Origin: Brachybacterium sp.
GTDB lineage: Bacteria; Actinomycetota; Actinomycetes; Actinomycetales; Dermabacteraceae
Reading direction: 5' to 3'
Assembly: GCA_030451965.1 (NCBI GenBank)
Contig: JAKDNE010000191.1
Location: 1-6,397, forward strand
DNA length: 6,397 bases
This document shows, piece after piece, positions 1-5,842 of this stretch. Under the pieces are notes generated by a model. It was not told the origin of the DNA and searched no databases. It saw only the letters and a program-made list of their open reading frames with translations. Position 1 is the first letter of the stretch. Each line of letters begins with the position of its first letter. The translations under genes and the position numbers were made by a program.

Positions 1-577
1 AGAAGCCGTCGACGGTGGCCAGCGTGGCGAGCGCATCGAGCACCTTTCCCGCCTCCTCACCCTTGGGGGCGGGCGAGAGGACCGGGCCGAAGTAGGCGGT
101 GCCCTCCCCGAAGGAGATCACCGGGGTGCCGACATCGTTGCCCACACGGGAGATCGCACCGGCGTGGGAGGCGCGCAGCTCACGGTCGATCTCGTCCCCG
201 GCCACCGGGGCGTAGGCCTCGATCAGGGAGTCGGGCAGGCCGGCATCGGCGAGCGCAGCGATGGCCGTGGCCCGCCGATCCGAGTTCTCGCCGCCGACGT
301 GGAAGCGCTCGCCCCAGGCGGTGTACCAGCGGGAGAACGCCTCATTGCCCTCGGACCGGTCGATCGCGATCGACAGGCGCGCCGGGCCCCAGGAGTCGTC
401 GAGCATCGCGCGGTAGCCCGCGTCGAGCTCGGCACCCTCGTTGAGGACGGACAGGGACATCACCGAGTACTTCGGTGCGATGTCCCGGACTTCGGCGGCA
501 TGCATCAACCAGCGACTGGTCATCCAGGCGAAGGGGCAGACGGGGTCGACGAACAGCTCGACGGTGCGCACAGACAA
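1..577 (-). CDS. DsbA-family thiol oxidoreductase, mycothiol-dependent nitroreductase (Rv2466c) family, 3' end cut off
   Basis: Reading the minus strand from 577 gives 192 residues that run off the left edge. Known Rv2466c-type proteins are about 207 residues, so roughly 15 C-terminal residues are missing. Family-typical stretches are visible: a thioredoxin-fold first strand ending VDPVCPFAW (Cys14), then TSRWLMHAAEVRDI, VMSLSVLNE, the cis-proline segment VGTP (Pro152), and FGPVLSPAPKGEEAGK. Members are cytoplasmic oxidoreductases that use mycothiol to reduce disulfides or nitro compounds. The active site reads C-P-F-A, so the second (resolving) cysteine of the CPWC type is replaced by Ala17. 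I chose the TTG at 577 because GAGGAG (plus-strand 583-588) lies 5 nt upstream. A GTG at 571 and an in-frame ATG at 610 without a visible ribosome site are alternatives. Family assignment is confident; the physiological substrate is unknown. It is transcribed divergently from the ABC operon. Confidence 0.88.
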   Translation of the reverse strand, partial: MSVRTVELFVDPVCPFAWMTSRWLMHAAEVRDIAPKYSVMSLSVLNEGAELDAGYRAMLDDSWGPARLSIAIDRSEGNEAFSRWYTAWGERFHVGGENSDRRATAIAALADAGLPDSLIEAYAPVAGDEIDRELRASHAGAISRVGNDVGTPVISFGEGTAYFGPVLSPAPKGEEAGKVLDALATLATVDGF

Positions 578-582
578 GGAGA

Positions 583-588
583 CTCCTC
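583..588 (-). promoter_or_regulatory. Ribosome binding site for the Rv2466c-family gene
   Basis: The minus strand reads GAGGAG here, 5 nt before the TTG at 577 and 11 nt before the GTG at 571. No comparable purine run precedes the in-frame ATG at 610, so this site decides for the TTG (or GTG) start. Confidence 0.55.
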
Positions 589-662
589 GGCTCGGGGGTG
601 ATGCGGCCATTCTGTCATCGGCCGCCGCCGCGTGGGCGATCCCCCCGCGGGGTGACCGGGCA

Positions 663-696
663 CACAGCGCCCGGGCGCAAAAGACGTTGCGCTGTG
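663..696. promoter_or_regulatory. Nested inverted repeats upstream of the ABC operon (candidate operator or 5' hairpin)
   Basis: The outer arms CACAGCGC (663-670) and GCGCTGTG (689-696) are perfect 8-bp inverted repeats. Two further dyads overlap them: the 12-bp palindrome GCGCCCGGGCGC (667-678), and GCGCAA (675-680) with TTGCGC (687-692) around a 6-nt spacer. The block ends 13 nt before the proposed start of the first ABC gene, in a 132-bp gap between divergent genes. The position suits a repressor operator or, if transcribed, a leader RNA with mutually exclusive stems. No regulator gene is in the window to pair with it. I could not recognise convincing -35/-10 boxes nearby. Confidence 0.4.
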
Positions 697-709
697 CAGG
701 CAGGACAGG

Positions 710-2485
710 TTGGATCAGCAGGTGCTCGATTCCCGCTCCGTCGCCGTCACGGCGCCCGCCGTCCCCCGCGCCTCCGCGCCCGGGGTGATGGCCTCGATCG
801 TCCGTGCCCATCGCCGGATGCTCGCGGTGGTGCTGCCGCTGGCGACCCTCTCCGAGGGGGTCGAGCTGCTGACGCCGATCGTGCTGGGCCTGGTGATCGA
901 TCACGGCGTGCTCACCGGCGATCTGCGGCTCACGGTGCTGGGCGCGCTGGGGCTGATCCTGCTCCGGGTGCTGGGCGTTCTCGTGTGGGCATGGATCTTC
1001 GTCCAGACGCAGAAGGCCTGCATGTACGAGCGGCACCGGCTGCGCGTGGGACTGACCGGCGCGGTGCTGGACCCCCGTTCGCACCCGGTGCGGCGCCCGG
1101 CCGGTGAGGTGCTCTCGATCGCCACCTCCGACGCCGACAAGGCCTCCGACCTGATGGACATGCTCCCGTGGGTGGTGCCCTCGCTGCTGACGGTGCTGGC
1201 CGCGGCCGGCTACCTGGCCGCGATGGACATCTGGCTGGGCCTGGCGATGCTGCTCGGGATCGCGGTGATGGTGGTGGTGATCCGGGTGATCACCCCGACC
1301 CTGTCGGCCCGCTACGACGATCAGCAGTCACAGGCCGCGGAGGCCGCCGCGACCGCGACCGACCTGGTCCACGGGCTGCGGGTGCTGCAGGGCCTCGGCG
1401 TGCAGAGCCGGGCCCGAGCCACCTACCGCCGCCGCTCGCGCTCAGCGCGGCGGGCCGCGCTGGTCAACTCCCGCTACTCGGGGATCTCCTCCGGGCTGAC
1501 CACTCTGGTCACCGGAGCCATGCTCGCCGTCGTGGTGGTGCTCGCCGCGCTGCGCACCCTGGACGGCTCGCTCTCCCTGGGTGTGCTGATCGCGGTGGTG
1601 GGCGTGGCCCGCTACGTGATGGGCATGCTGCAGGGCCTCTCGGGCGTCCCGGTGTGGTGGGCGGGCATGTCCACCTCCGCACGGCGCGTGCGCGACCTCT
1701 ACACGGACCTGGGGCGGACCGTCGACGATCCGGAGCTGGGACTGGACGTGCTGACCACCCAGCGCGACGAGCGCGGCGACCTCGGCGGCGGGCCGGGCCG
1801 GCGCGGCGCCGCCGGCGGCCTGCACCTCCCGCAGCTCTCGGTCGCCGACGGCGAGATCGTGGCCCTGGCTTGCGTCGATGCACGGGATGCCGACGCCATC
1901 GTCGATGCAGTCAACGGTCGCACGGCGACCGGGACACACATCGGCGAGCAGCCCCTCACCCCCGGGAACCGCCTCGGACTGCGCTCCGACCTGCTGGTCG
2001 AGCCCCATGTCGTGGACCTCTTCGACGGCACCCTGCGTGAGCAGCTCGCCACCCGCGCACCCCGGGGCACCGCGATCGAGGATGACACCTGGGCCGCGGA
2101 TGCGCTGCGCGCCGCCGGCGCCGAGGACCTGCTGCGGATCCTGCCCGAGGGCTACGACAGCCGGATCCTGGATCGTGGTGCGAACCTCTCGGGCGGGCAG
2201 CGCCAGCGCATCGCCCTGGCCCGGGCGGTGGCCGCGGACGCCCCGGTGCTGGTGCTGCACGACCCCACCACCGCCGTCGACGCGGTCACCGAGCAGAACA
2301 TCGCCGAGGCGCTGATCGCCGCACGCCGCCGCACCGATCGGGCGACGCTGCTGGTGACCCGGGCACCGGCCCTGCTGCAGGAGGCCGACAGGGTGGTGTT
2401 CATGCGTGACGGCGCGGTCGTCACCGAGGGCATCCACCAGGACCTGATGGGGCACGCGGAGTACCGGGAGGTGGTGCGGCGATGA
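710..2485 (+). CDS. ABC exporter half-transporter with degenerate nucleotide-binding domain (TMD-NBD)
   Basis: This 591-residue membrane protein has an N-terminal six-helix exporter domain (helices near 38-63, 75-98, two within about 155-193, and two more within about 260-310) followed by an NBD. The NBD keeps the signature LSGGQ (493-497) but is eroded elsewhere. The Walker A segment after GEIVAL has Ala394 where the lysine belongs. The Q-loop Gln is His433. Walker B reads VLHDP, with His517 for Asp and Asp518 for the catalytic Glu. The switch His is Arg551. The strand that normally carries the A-loop aromatic is replaced by a Gly/Arg-rich stretch (356-370). It should not hydrolyse ATP alone, and must pair with the downstream protein, to which it lends its signature motif. 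The substrate is unknown (drug, lipid, peptide or siderophore are possible). The start is uncertain: TTG 710 has AGGAC at 702-706; GTG 722, GTG 785 and ATG 788 are in frame. Confidence 0.9.
   Translation: MDQQVLDSRSVAVTAPAVPRASAPGVMASIVRAHRRMLAVVLPLATLSEGVELLTPIVLGLVIDHGVLTGDLRLTVLGALGLILLRVLGVLVWAWIFVQTQKACMYERHRLRVGLTGAVLDPRSHPVRRPAGEVLSIATSDADKASDLMDMLPWVVPSLLTVLAAAGYLAAMDIWLGLAMLLGIAVMVVVIRVITPTLSARYDDQQSQAAEAAATATDLVHGLRVLQGLGVQSRARATYRRRSRSARRAALVNSRYSGISSGLTTLVTGAMLAVVVVLAALRTLDGSLSLGVLIAVVGVARYVMGMLQGLSGVPVWWAGMSTSARRVRDLYTDLGRTVDDPELGLDVLTTQRDERGDLGGGPGRRGAAGGLHLPQLSVADGEIVALACVDARDADAIVDAVNGRTATGTHIGEQPLTPGNRLGLRSDLLVEPHVVDLFDGTLREQLATRAPRGTAIEDDTWAADALRAAGAEDLLRILPEGYDSRILDRGANLSGGQRQRIALARAVAADAPVLVLHDPTTAVDAVTEQNIAEALIAARRRTDRATLLVTRAPALLQEADRVVFMRDGAVVTEGIHQDLMGHAEYREVVRR
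2466..2474 (+). promoter_or_regulatory. Ribosome binding site of the second ABC gene, inside the first
   Basis: GGGAGGTGG lies inside the last codons of the first ABC gene, 7 nt before the ATG at 2482. Together with the ATGA stop/start overlap (2482-2485) it points to translational coupling, which would favour equal output of the two subunits. Confidence 0.6.
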
Positions 2486-4314
2486 GCGGGCTCGACTGGA
2501 AGCGTCCGCTGGAGGAGGTGCTCGGCGGCGACGAGACCGCCCGCCGCCAGCTGGCCGAGCATGCGCAGCTGCTGCCGATCGCGGACGCCCGCACCTCCCT
2601 GCGATTCATGGCGGCCCGGCTGCGGGAGCACTGGGTCTCGACGCTGCTCACCCTGATGATCACGATCGGCGGTGCGGTCGCCGCCGCGATCCTCCCCCGC
2701 CTGATCGGCTCGGCCGTGGACGTGGTCGCCGGCGGCGGGCCGACGGACCGGATCTGGGCGCTCGGCGGGCAGATCCTGGCCGTCGGGGTGATCCAGGCGG
2801 TGCTGATGGCGCTGGGCTGGTGGCTGATCTCGGCACTGGGTCAGCGCATCCTCGCCGGCATGCGCGAGGACGTCATCGACCGGGCGCTGGACCTGCCCGC
2901 CCAGACCATGGAGATCACCGGGATCGGCGACGCCCTCTCCCGGGTCGCTGATGACGTCGACGTCGCCGCCCGCGCGGTGAACAACCTCGTCCCGAACCTG
3001 ATCCAGCTGGGCTTCCTGGTGCTGATCACCCTGGTCGGGATGGCGATGCTGTCCCCCTGGCTGCTGCTGATGGTGGTGATCATCGTGCCGATGTACGTGC
3101 TCGCAGCCGTCTGGTACCTGCGGCGCACCGGCCCCCTCTACCGCCGGGAGCGGATCGCGATGGGAGCCCGGGCCCAGGGGCTGCTCTCGGCGATCCACGG
3201 CATCCCCACCGTGCACGCCTACGGCATCGAGCGACGCGAGACCCGCCACGTCGCAGTGCTCTCGGAGACCGCCTCACTGCTCAACATGCGGGTGATGTTC
3301 CTGGTCAGCCGTCTGGTGATCGGTCTGAACGCGCCCGAGAACCTGGCCCTGGCGATGGTGCTGCTGTTCGGCTTCATGATGGTGCAGGTCGGCGGAGCCC
3401 CCGTCGGGCTGGTCACCGCGGCCGCGGTCTACCTGGTCACCCTGTTCTGGCCGATGATGGCGGTGATCTTCAACCTCGACGAGGTGCAGTCGGCGCTGGC
3501 GAGCTTGGCGAGAATGGTCGGGGTGATCATCTCGATCGACCTCGCCGCCTCCCCCGGCACCGAGCGTCTCGCCGACGCCTCGATCCGGCTCGAGCAGGTC
3601 TCCCACGCCTATGGGGAGGACGCGGACGGCGCCGAACGGACCGTGCTGCGCCCGATCGACCTGGACATCGCTCCGGGCGAGGTGGTCTCGCTGGTGGGCG
3701 CCTCGGGCGCCGGCAAGTCGACCCTCGCCGCGATCCTGGCCGGCACCCTGGTCCCTCGTCACGGCCGGGTGCTGCACGGCGGGACGGACCTCACCCATGC
3801 CGATCTCGAGGCGGTGCGCTCGCACGCCGCGATCGTCAGCCAGGACGTGCACGTGTTCCGTGGCACCCTGCGCGAGGATCTGCGGCTGGCCGCGCCCCGC
3901 GCGGACGACGAGGAGCTGCGCGGGGCCCTGCGCCGGGTCGACGCGCTGGCCTGGGTGGACCGGCTCCCCCACGGTCTGGACACGGAGGTCGGGGAGAAGG
4001 GCGAGCGCCTCACCGCCGAGCAGTCCCAGCAGCTGGCCCTGGCCCGGGTCGCGCTGCGGGACCCGGGGGTGCTGATCCTCGACGAGGCCACGGCCGACGA
4101 GGGCTCCTCCGGGGCCCGGGTGCTCGAGCGAGCCGCGCTCGAGGTGGCCCGCGGTCGCACCGCGATCATCGTCGCCCACCGCCTCTCCCAGGCGCGGATC
4201 GCCGACCGGATCCTGGTGATGGCCGACGGGGCCGTGGTCGAGCAGGGCACGCACGACGAGCTGGTCGCCCACGGTGGGGACTACGCACGCCTCTGGGAAG
4301 CGTGGTCCGGCTGA
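2482..4314 (+). CDS. ABC exporter half-transporter with intact ATP site but degenerate signature motif (TMD-NBD)
   Basis: This 610-residue protein starts at an ATG overlapping the previous stop codon. After a polar N-terminus of about 50 residues come six predicted helices (about 52-80, 93-118, 170-190, 193-213, 275-300, 310-335) and an NBD. ATP-binding residues are canonical: Walker A GASGAGKST (406-414, Lys412), Q-loop Gln454, Walker B LILDEAT with Asp534 and catalytic Glu535, and switch His566 in VAHRLS. The signature is not canonical: LTAEQ (510-514) replaces LSGGQ. The D-loop is also altered, with ADEG (538-541) where SALD is usual. This is the catalytic partner of a heterodimeric exporter of the TM287/288, TmrAB or BmrCD type. 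Its Walker A/B pairs with LSGGQ of the upstream protein to form the only competent ATPase site. The complex sits in the cytoplasmic membrane and is expected to export; the cargo cannot be named. Confidence 0.93.
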   Translation: MSGLDWKRPLEEVLGGDETARRQLAEHAQLLPIADARTSLRFMAARLREHWVSTLLTLMITIGGAVAAAILPRLIGSAVDVVAGGGPTDRIWALGGQILAVGVIQAVLMALGWWLISALGQRILAGMREDVIDRALDLPAQTMEITGIGDALSRVADDVDVAARAVNNLVPNLIQLGFLVLITLVGMAMLSPWLLLMVVIIVPMYVLAAVWYLRRTGPLYRRERIAMGARAQGLLSAIHGIPTVHAYGIERRETRHVAVLSETASLLNMRVMFLVSRLVIGLNAPENLALAMVLLFGFMMVQVGGAPVGLVTAAAVYLVTLFWPMMAVIFNLDEVQSALASLARMVGVIISIDLAASPGTERLADASIRLEQVSHAYGEDADGAERTVLRPIDLDIAPGEVVSLVGASGAGKSTLAAILAGTLVPRHGRVLHGGTDLTHADLEAVRSHAAIVSQDVHVFRGTLREDLRLAAPRADDEELRGALRRVDALAWVDRLPHGLDTEVGEKGERLTAEQSQQLALARVALRDPGVLILDEATADEGSSGARVLERAALEVARGRTAIIVAHRLSQARIADRILVMADGAVVEQGTHDELVAHGGDYARLWEAWSG

Positions 4315-4370
4315 TCGACGTGCTGTGAGGCACGAACGGCAGGAGATCGGCCAGCAGACGCCGCTGATCG
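4315..4370. other. Short convergent intergenic gap; only a weak hairpin
   Basis: These 56 bases separate the ends of two convergent genes, where a bidirectional terminator would be expected. The only stems I see are CGTGC/GCACG (4319-4323 with 4330-4334, 6-nt loop) and CAGC/GCTG (4352-4355 with 4363-4366). Neither is followed by a T run on either strand, so an intrinsic terminator is not well supported. Termination may be Rho-dependent. Confidence 0.3.
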
Positions 4371-5720
4371 TCAGCCTCGGCGCATCCGCAGCACCAGCAT
4401 GCCGGCGATGCCGGTGAGCAGGCCGAGCAGGGTCAGCAGTCCGGCGCCGCCGAACATCGCCAACCGGCCCCACGAGGCATCGATCCCCGCGAAGGACAAC
4501 GGGCCGCTGGTCACGGTCGTCTCCCCGAGATCGAGCACGGATCCCTCGGGGGCGTCCCCGCTCGGTTCCCCTTCGACCTCGAGTGTGAGCACCACCGTGG
4601 CCGGTTCGGCACCGGCCGGTTCCGCGTCGGCGGAGCGCTGCAGGCGCTGCAGCGTGACGTAGTGGGTGCCCGGCAACCAGGCCGAGGCGACCGACGGCAG
4701 CTCGGAGCCGCGGTTGCCGCGGTCGACCGGGGACGTCATGCCTCCGCCGGCGACCCGGTCACCGGGGGACATCACCCAGCTGCCGCCGTGGACGGTCACC
4801 TGCTCCCGCACGGGGTTGAAGGCCCGCAGCGCGAGCTCCCCGGCACCCTCGGGCTGGGACGTCACCTCGACGCGCCAGCGCAGCCGCTGCCCCTCCTGCA
4901 CCCCGATCCGTACGACACCCACCTCGCCGGGCACGAGCTCCAGGATGTAGGAGCCCGGTGCCACCTCGGGCGCCGTCGCGAAGGAGCGGCCCGGCGCGAA
5001 GGGTTCGTCCTGGGCGGGCGGCACCGGTCCGGCGCCGGAGTCCTCGACTTCTTCGGTGACCGCAGGCGATCCGCCACCCACTCCCGCGGGCTCGACGGCG
5101 ATCTGGATCTCGACCGGCAGCGGGCTGTCCCCCGCGCGCGTCCCCGTCCGGGTGATCCGCAGGAACAGCTGGTCGCCGGGGCATCCGTCCCAGCCGACGA
5201 CGCCCGAGATGGCGGTCGAGGTGATCGGGCCGTCCCCGGTGCGCCATTGGCCGGTCCCGTCGTCGCCGTCGTCCTCGCAGTCCTCGCCCCCGGCGGTGAG
5301 GAAGGTGAGGGCCATGGACAGCTCGTCCGCGGTCTCGGGGATGCCGTCGGAGTACGGCGGTGCGGCGACGGTCGTCGCGGCGTGCACCCGCTGCCCGCTG
5401 CTGACCGCGATGCGGTAGTACTTCTCGGTGCCCAGGTTCTCGTCATCGCTCTGCCCGCCGAGCGCGAAGATGTCCCGGTGGATCCCTGGCAGCAGCAGGG
5501 GCGCCTGGGCCTGGGAGGCGGCACCGGAGACCTCCGGGCCGGCTGCCTGGTACGCGTGGGCGGGTGGCGTCGCGGCTTCGTCGGCCGGGTCCGCCTGCGC
5601 TGCGGGCGCAGCTCCGCCCAGGACGAGCGCGAGAGCCAGTGCCAGCGCCGCCACCGGTGCGGCCGCTCTCGTCCCGGTGGTGCGGGCATGTGCTCCGCGT
5701 GCTCGCGCTGGGCGGGTCAT
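4371..5720 (-). CDS. Exported, C-terminally membrane-anchored protein of unknown function
   Basis: This 449-residue protein starts with an Arg-rich n-region, a Leu/Ala hydrophobic core (about 23-36) and a likely signal-peptidase site after AQA (Ala43). It ends in a hydrophobic helix (about 421-444) followed by RMRRG. The topology is therefore an extracytoplasmic body held by one C-terminal helix with a very short cytoplasmic tail. The body looks like two beta-rich modules (about 75-210 and 240-360) joined by a Pro/Glu/Ala-rich linker. Each has a segment of the form 'GQRVHAATTV' or 'GQRLRWRVEV', reminiscent of PPC-type beta-sandwiches; this resemblance is my inference. Cys148 and Cys180 are the only body cysteines and could form a disulfide. 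An acidic run follows Cys148 (CEDDGDDG). There is no LPXTG motif or lipobox and no recognisable catalytic motif. The start is backed by AGGAG 5 nt upstream. It is divergent from a Ser/Thr kinase gene. I do not recognise a named family. Confidence 0.85.
   Translation of the reverse strand: MTRPARARGAHARTTGTRAAAPVAALALALALVLGGAAPAAQADPADEAATPPAHAYQAAGPEVSGAASQAQAPLLLPGIHRDIFALGGQSDDENLGTEKYYRIAVSSGQRVHAATTVAAPPYSDGIPETADELSMALTFLTAGGEDCEDDGDDGTGQWRTGDGPITSTAISGVVGWDGCPGDQLFLRITRTGTRAGDSPLPVEIQIAVEPAGVGGGSPAVTEEVEDSGAGPVPPAQDEPFAPGRSFATAPEVAPGSYILELVPGEVGVVRIGVQEGQRLRWRVEVTSQPEGAGELALRAFNPVREQVTVHGGSWVMSPGDRVAGGGMTSPVDRGNRGSELPSVASAWLPGTHYVTLQRLQRSADAEPAGAEPATVVLTLEVEGEPSGDAPEGSVLDLGETTVTSGPLSFAGIDASWGRLAMFGGAGLLTLLGLLTGIAGMLVLRMRRG
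5658..5720 (-). other. Signal-peptide-encoding leading segment
   Basis: Residues 1-21 form the basic n-region (seven Arg plus one His), followed by an Ala/Leu core and the cleavage-type motif A-Q-A at 41-43. The long basic n-region lacks the twin-arginine S/T-R-R-x-F pattern, so the general Sec route is more likely than Tat. Confidence 0.55.
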
Positions 5721-5725
5721 GCGAA

Positions 5726-5730
5726 CTCCT
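5726..5730 (-). promoter_or_regulatory. Ribosome binding site for the exported protein
   Basis: The minus strand reads AGGAG, separated by 5 nt from the ATG at 5720. This clear site fixes the start of the exported-protein gene. Confidence 0.65.
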
Positions 5731-5739
5731 GGGGTCGGG

Positions 5740-5763
5740 GACGACGTCGGCGACGACGTCGGG
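5740..5763. repeat. Tandem 12-bp repeat carrying two CGACGTCG palindromes
   Basis: Two 12-bp units (5740-5751 and 5752-5763) match at 11 of 12 positions. Each holds a perfect 8-bp palindrome CGACGTCG (5742-5749 and 5754-5761), spaced 12 bp start to start, about one helical turn. They lie in the shared upstream region of two divergent genes, 20-43 nt before the exported-protein start. They could be a paired operator, but GC-rich chance repetition is a real alternative. Confidence 0.35.
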
Positions 5764-5826
5764 ACGGTTCAGAGGCAAGGGTGCCAGACCCGACGCCGAC
5801 GGACCGCCCCGAGCACGTCCGTGCCC

Positions 5827-5832
5827 TAGCAT
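5827..5832 (+). promoter_or_regulatory. Possible -10 element of the kinase gene
   Basis: TAGCAT fits the actinobacterial TANNNT -10 pattern. It ends 10 nt before the ATG at 5843, so the transcript would start within a few bases of that codon. No good -35 box is seen, and no ribosome site precedes either candidate start, which fits a leaderless or near-leaderless mRNA. Confidence 0.3.
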
Positions 5833-5842
5833 GACGACCATC

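Noticed and set aside
164..601. Plus-strand open frame (145 codons) over the Rv2466c-family gene
   Set aside because: The minus strand matches Rv2466c-family motifs over its whole length; the plus-strand product has no recognisable feature.
643..652. Palindrome CCCCGCGGGG as an operator
   Set aside because: A 10-bp G/C-only palindrome without extending arms is expected by chance in DNA this GC-rich, so it was not annotated.
1442..2455. Minus-strand open frame (337 codons) opposite the first ABC gene
   Set aside because: GC-rich shadow: the plus strand encodes a recognisable exporter with LSGGQ in the same place.
710..2485. First ABC gene as a pseudogene
   Set aside because: Although its NBD is heavily substituted, the frame is intact, LSGGQ is perfect, it overlaps the next gene by ATGA, and its losses match exactly what the partner retains.
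2152..3249. Minus-strand open frame (365 codons) across the junction of the two ABC genes
   Set aside because: It is antisense to both half-transporters, compositionally biased (His/Gln/Asp/Arg), and has no motif.
4319..4334. Intrinsic terminator at the convergent gap
   Set aside because: The stem is only 5 bp (CGTGC/GCACG) and no T run follows on either strand, so it was described as a weak hairpin only.
3274..4473. Long minus-strand open frame (399 codons) opposite the second ABC gene
   Set aside because: It is antisense to a gene with perfect NBD motifs. Its product is low-complexity, rich in Gly, Asp, Arg, His and Gln, as expected from the antisense of GC-rich coding sequence, with no recognisable domain.
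4662..5834. Plus-strand open frame (390 codons) opposite the exported-protein gene
   Set aside because: The minus-strand reading has a good ribosome site, signal peptide and C-terminal membrane helix. The plus-strand product is Arg/Gly-rich without a domain and would run through the intergenic region.
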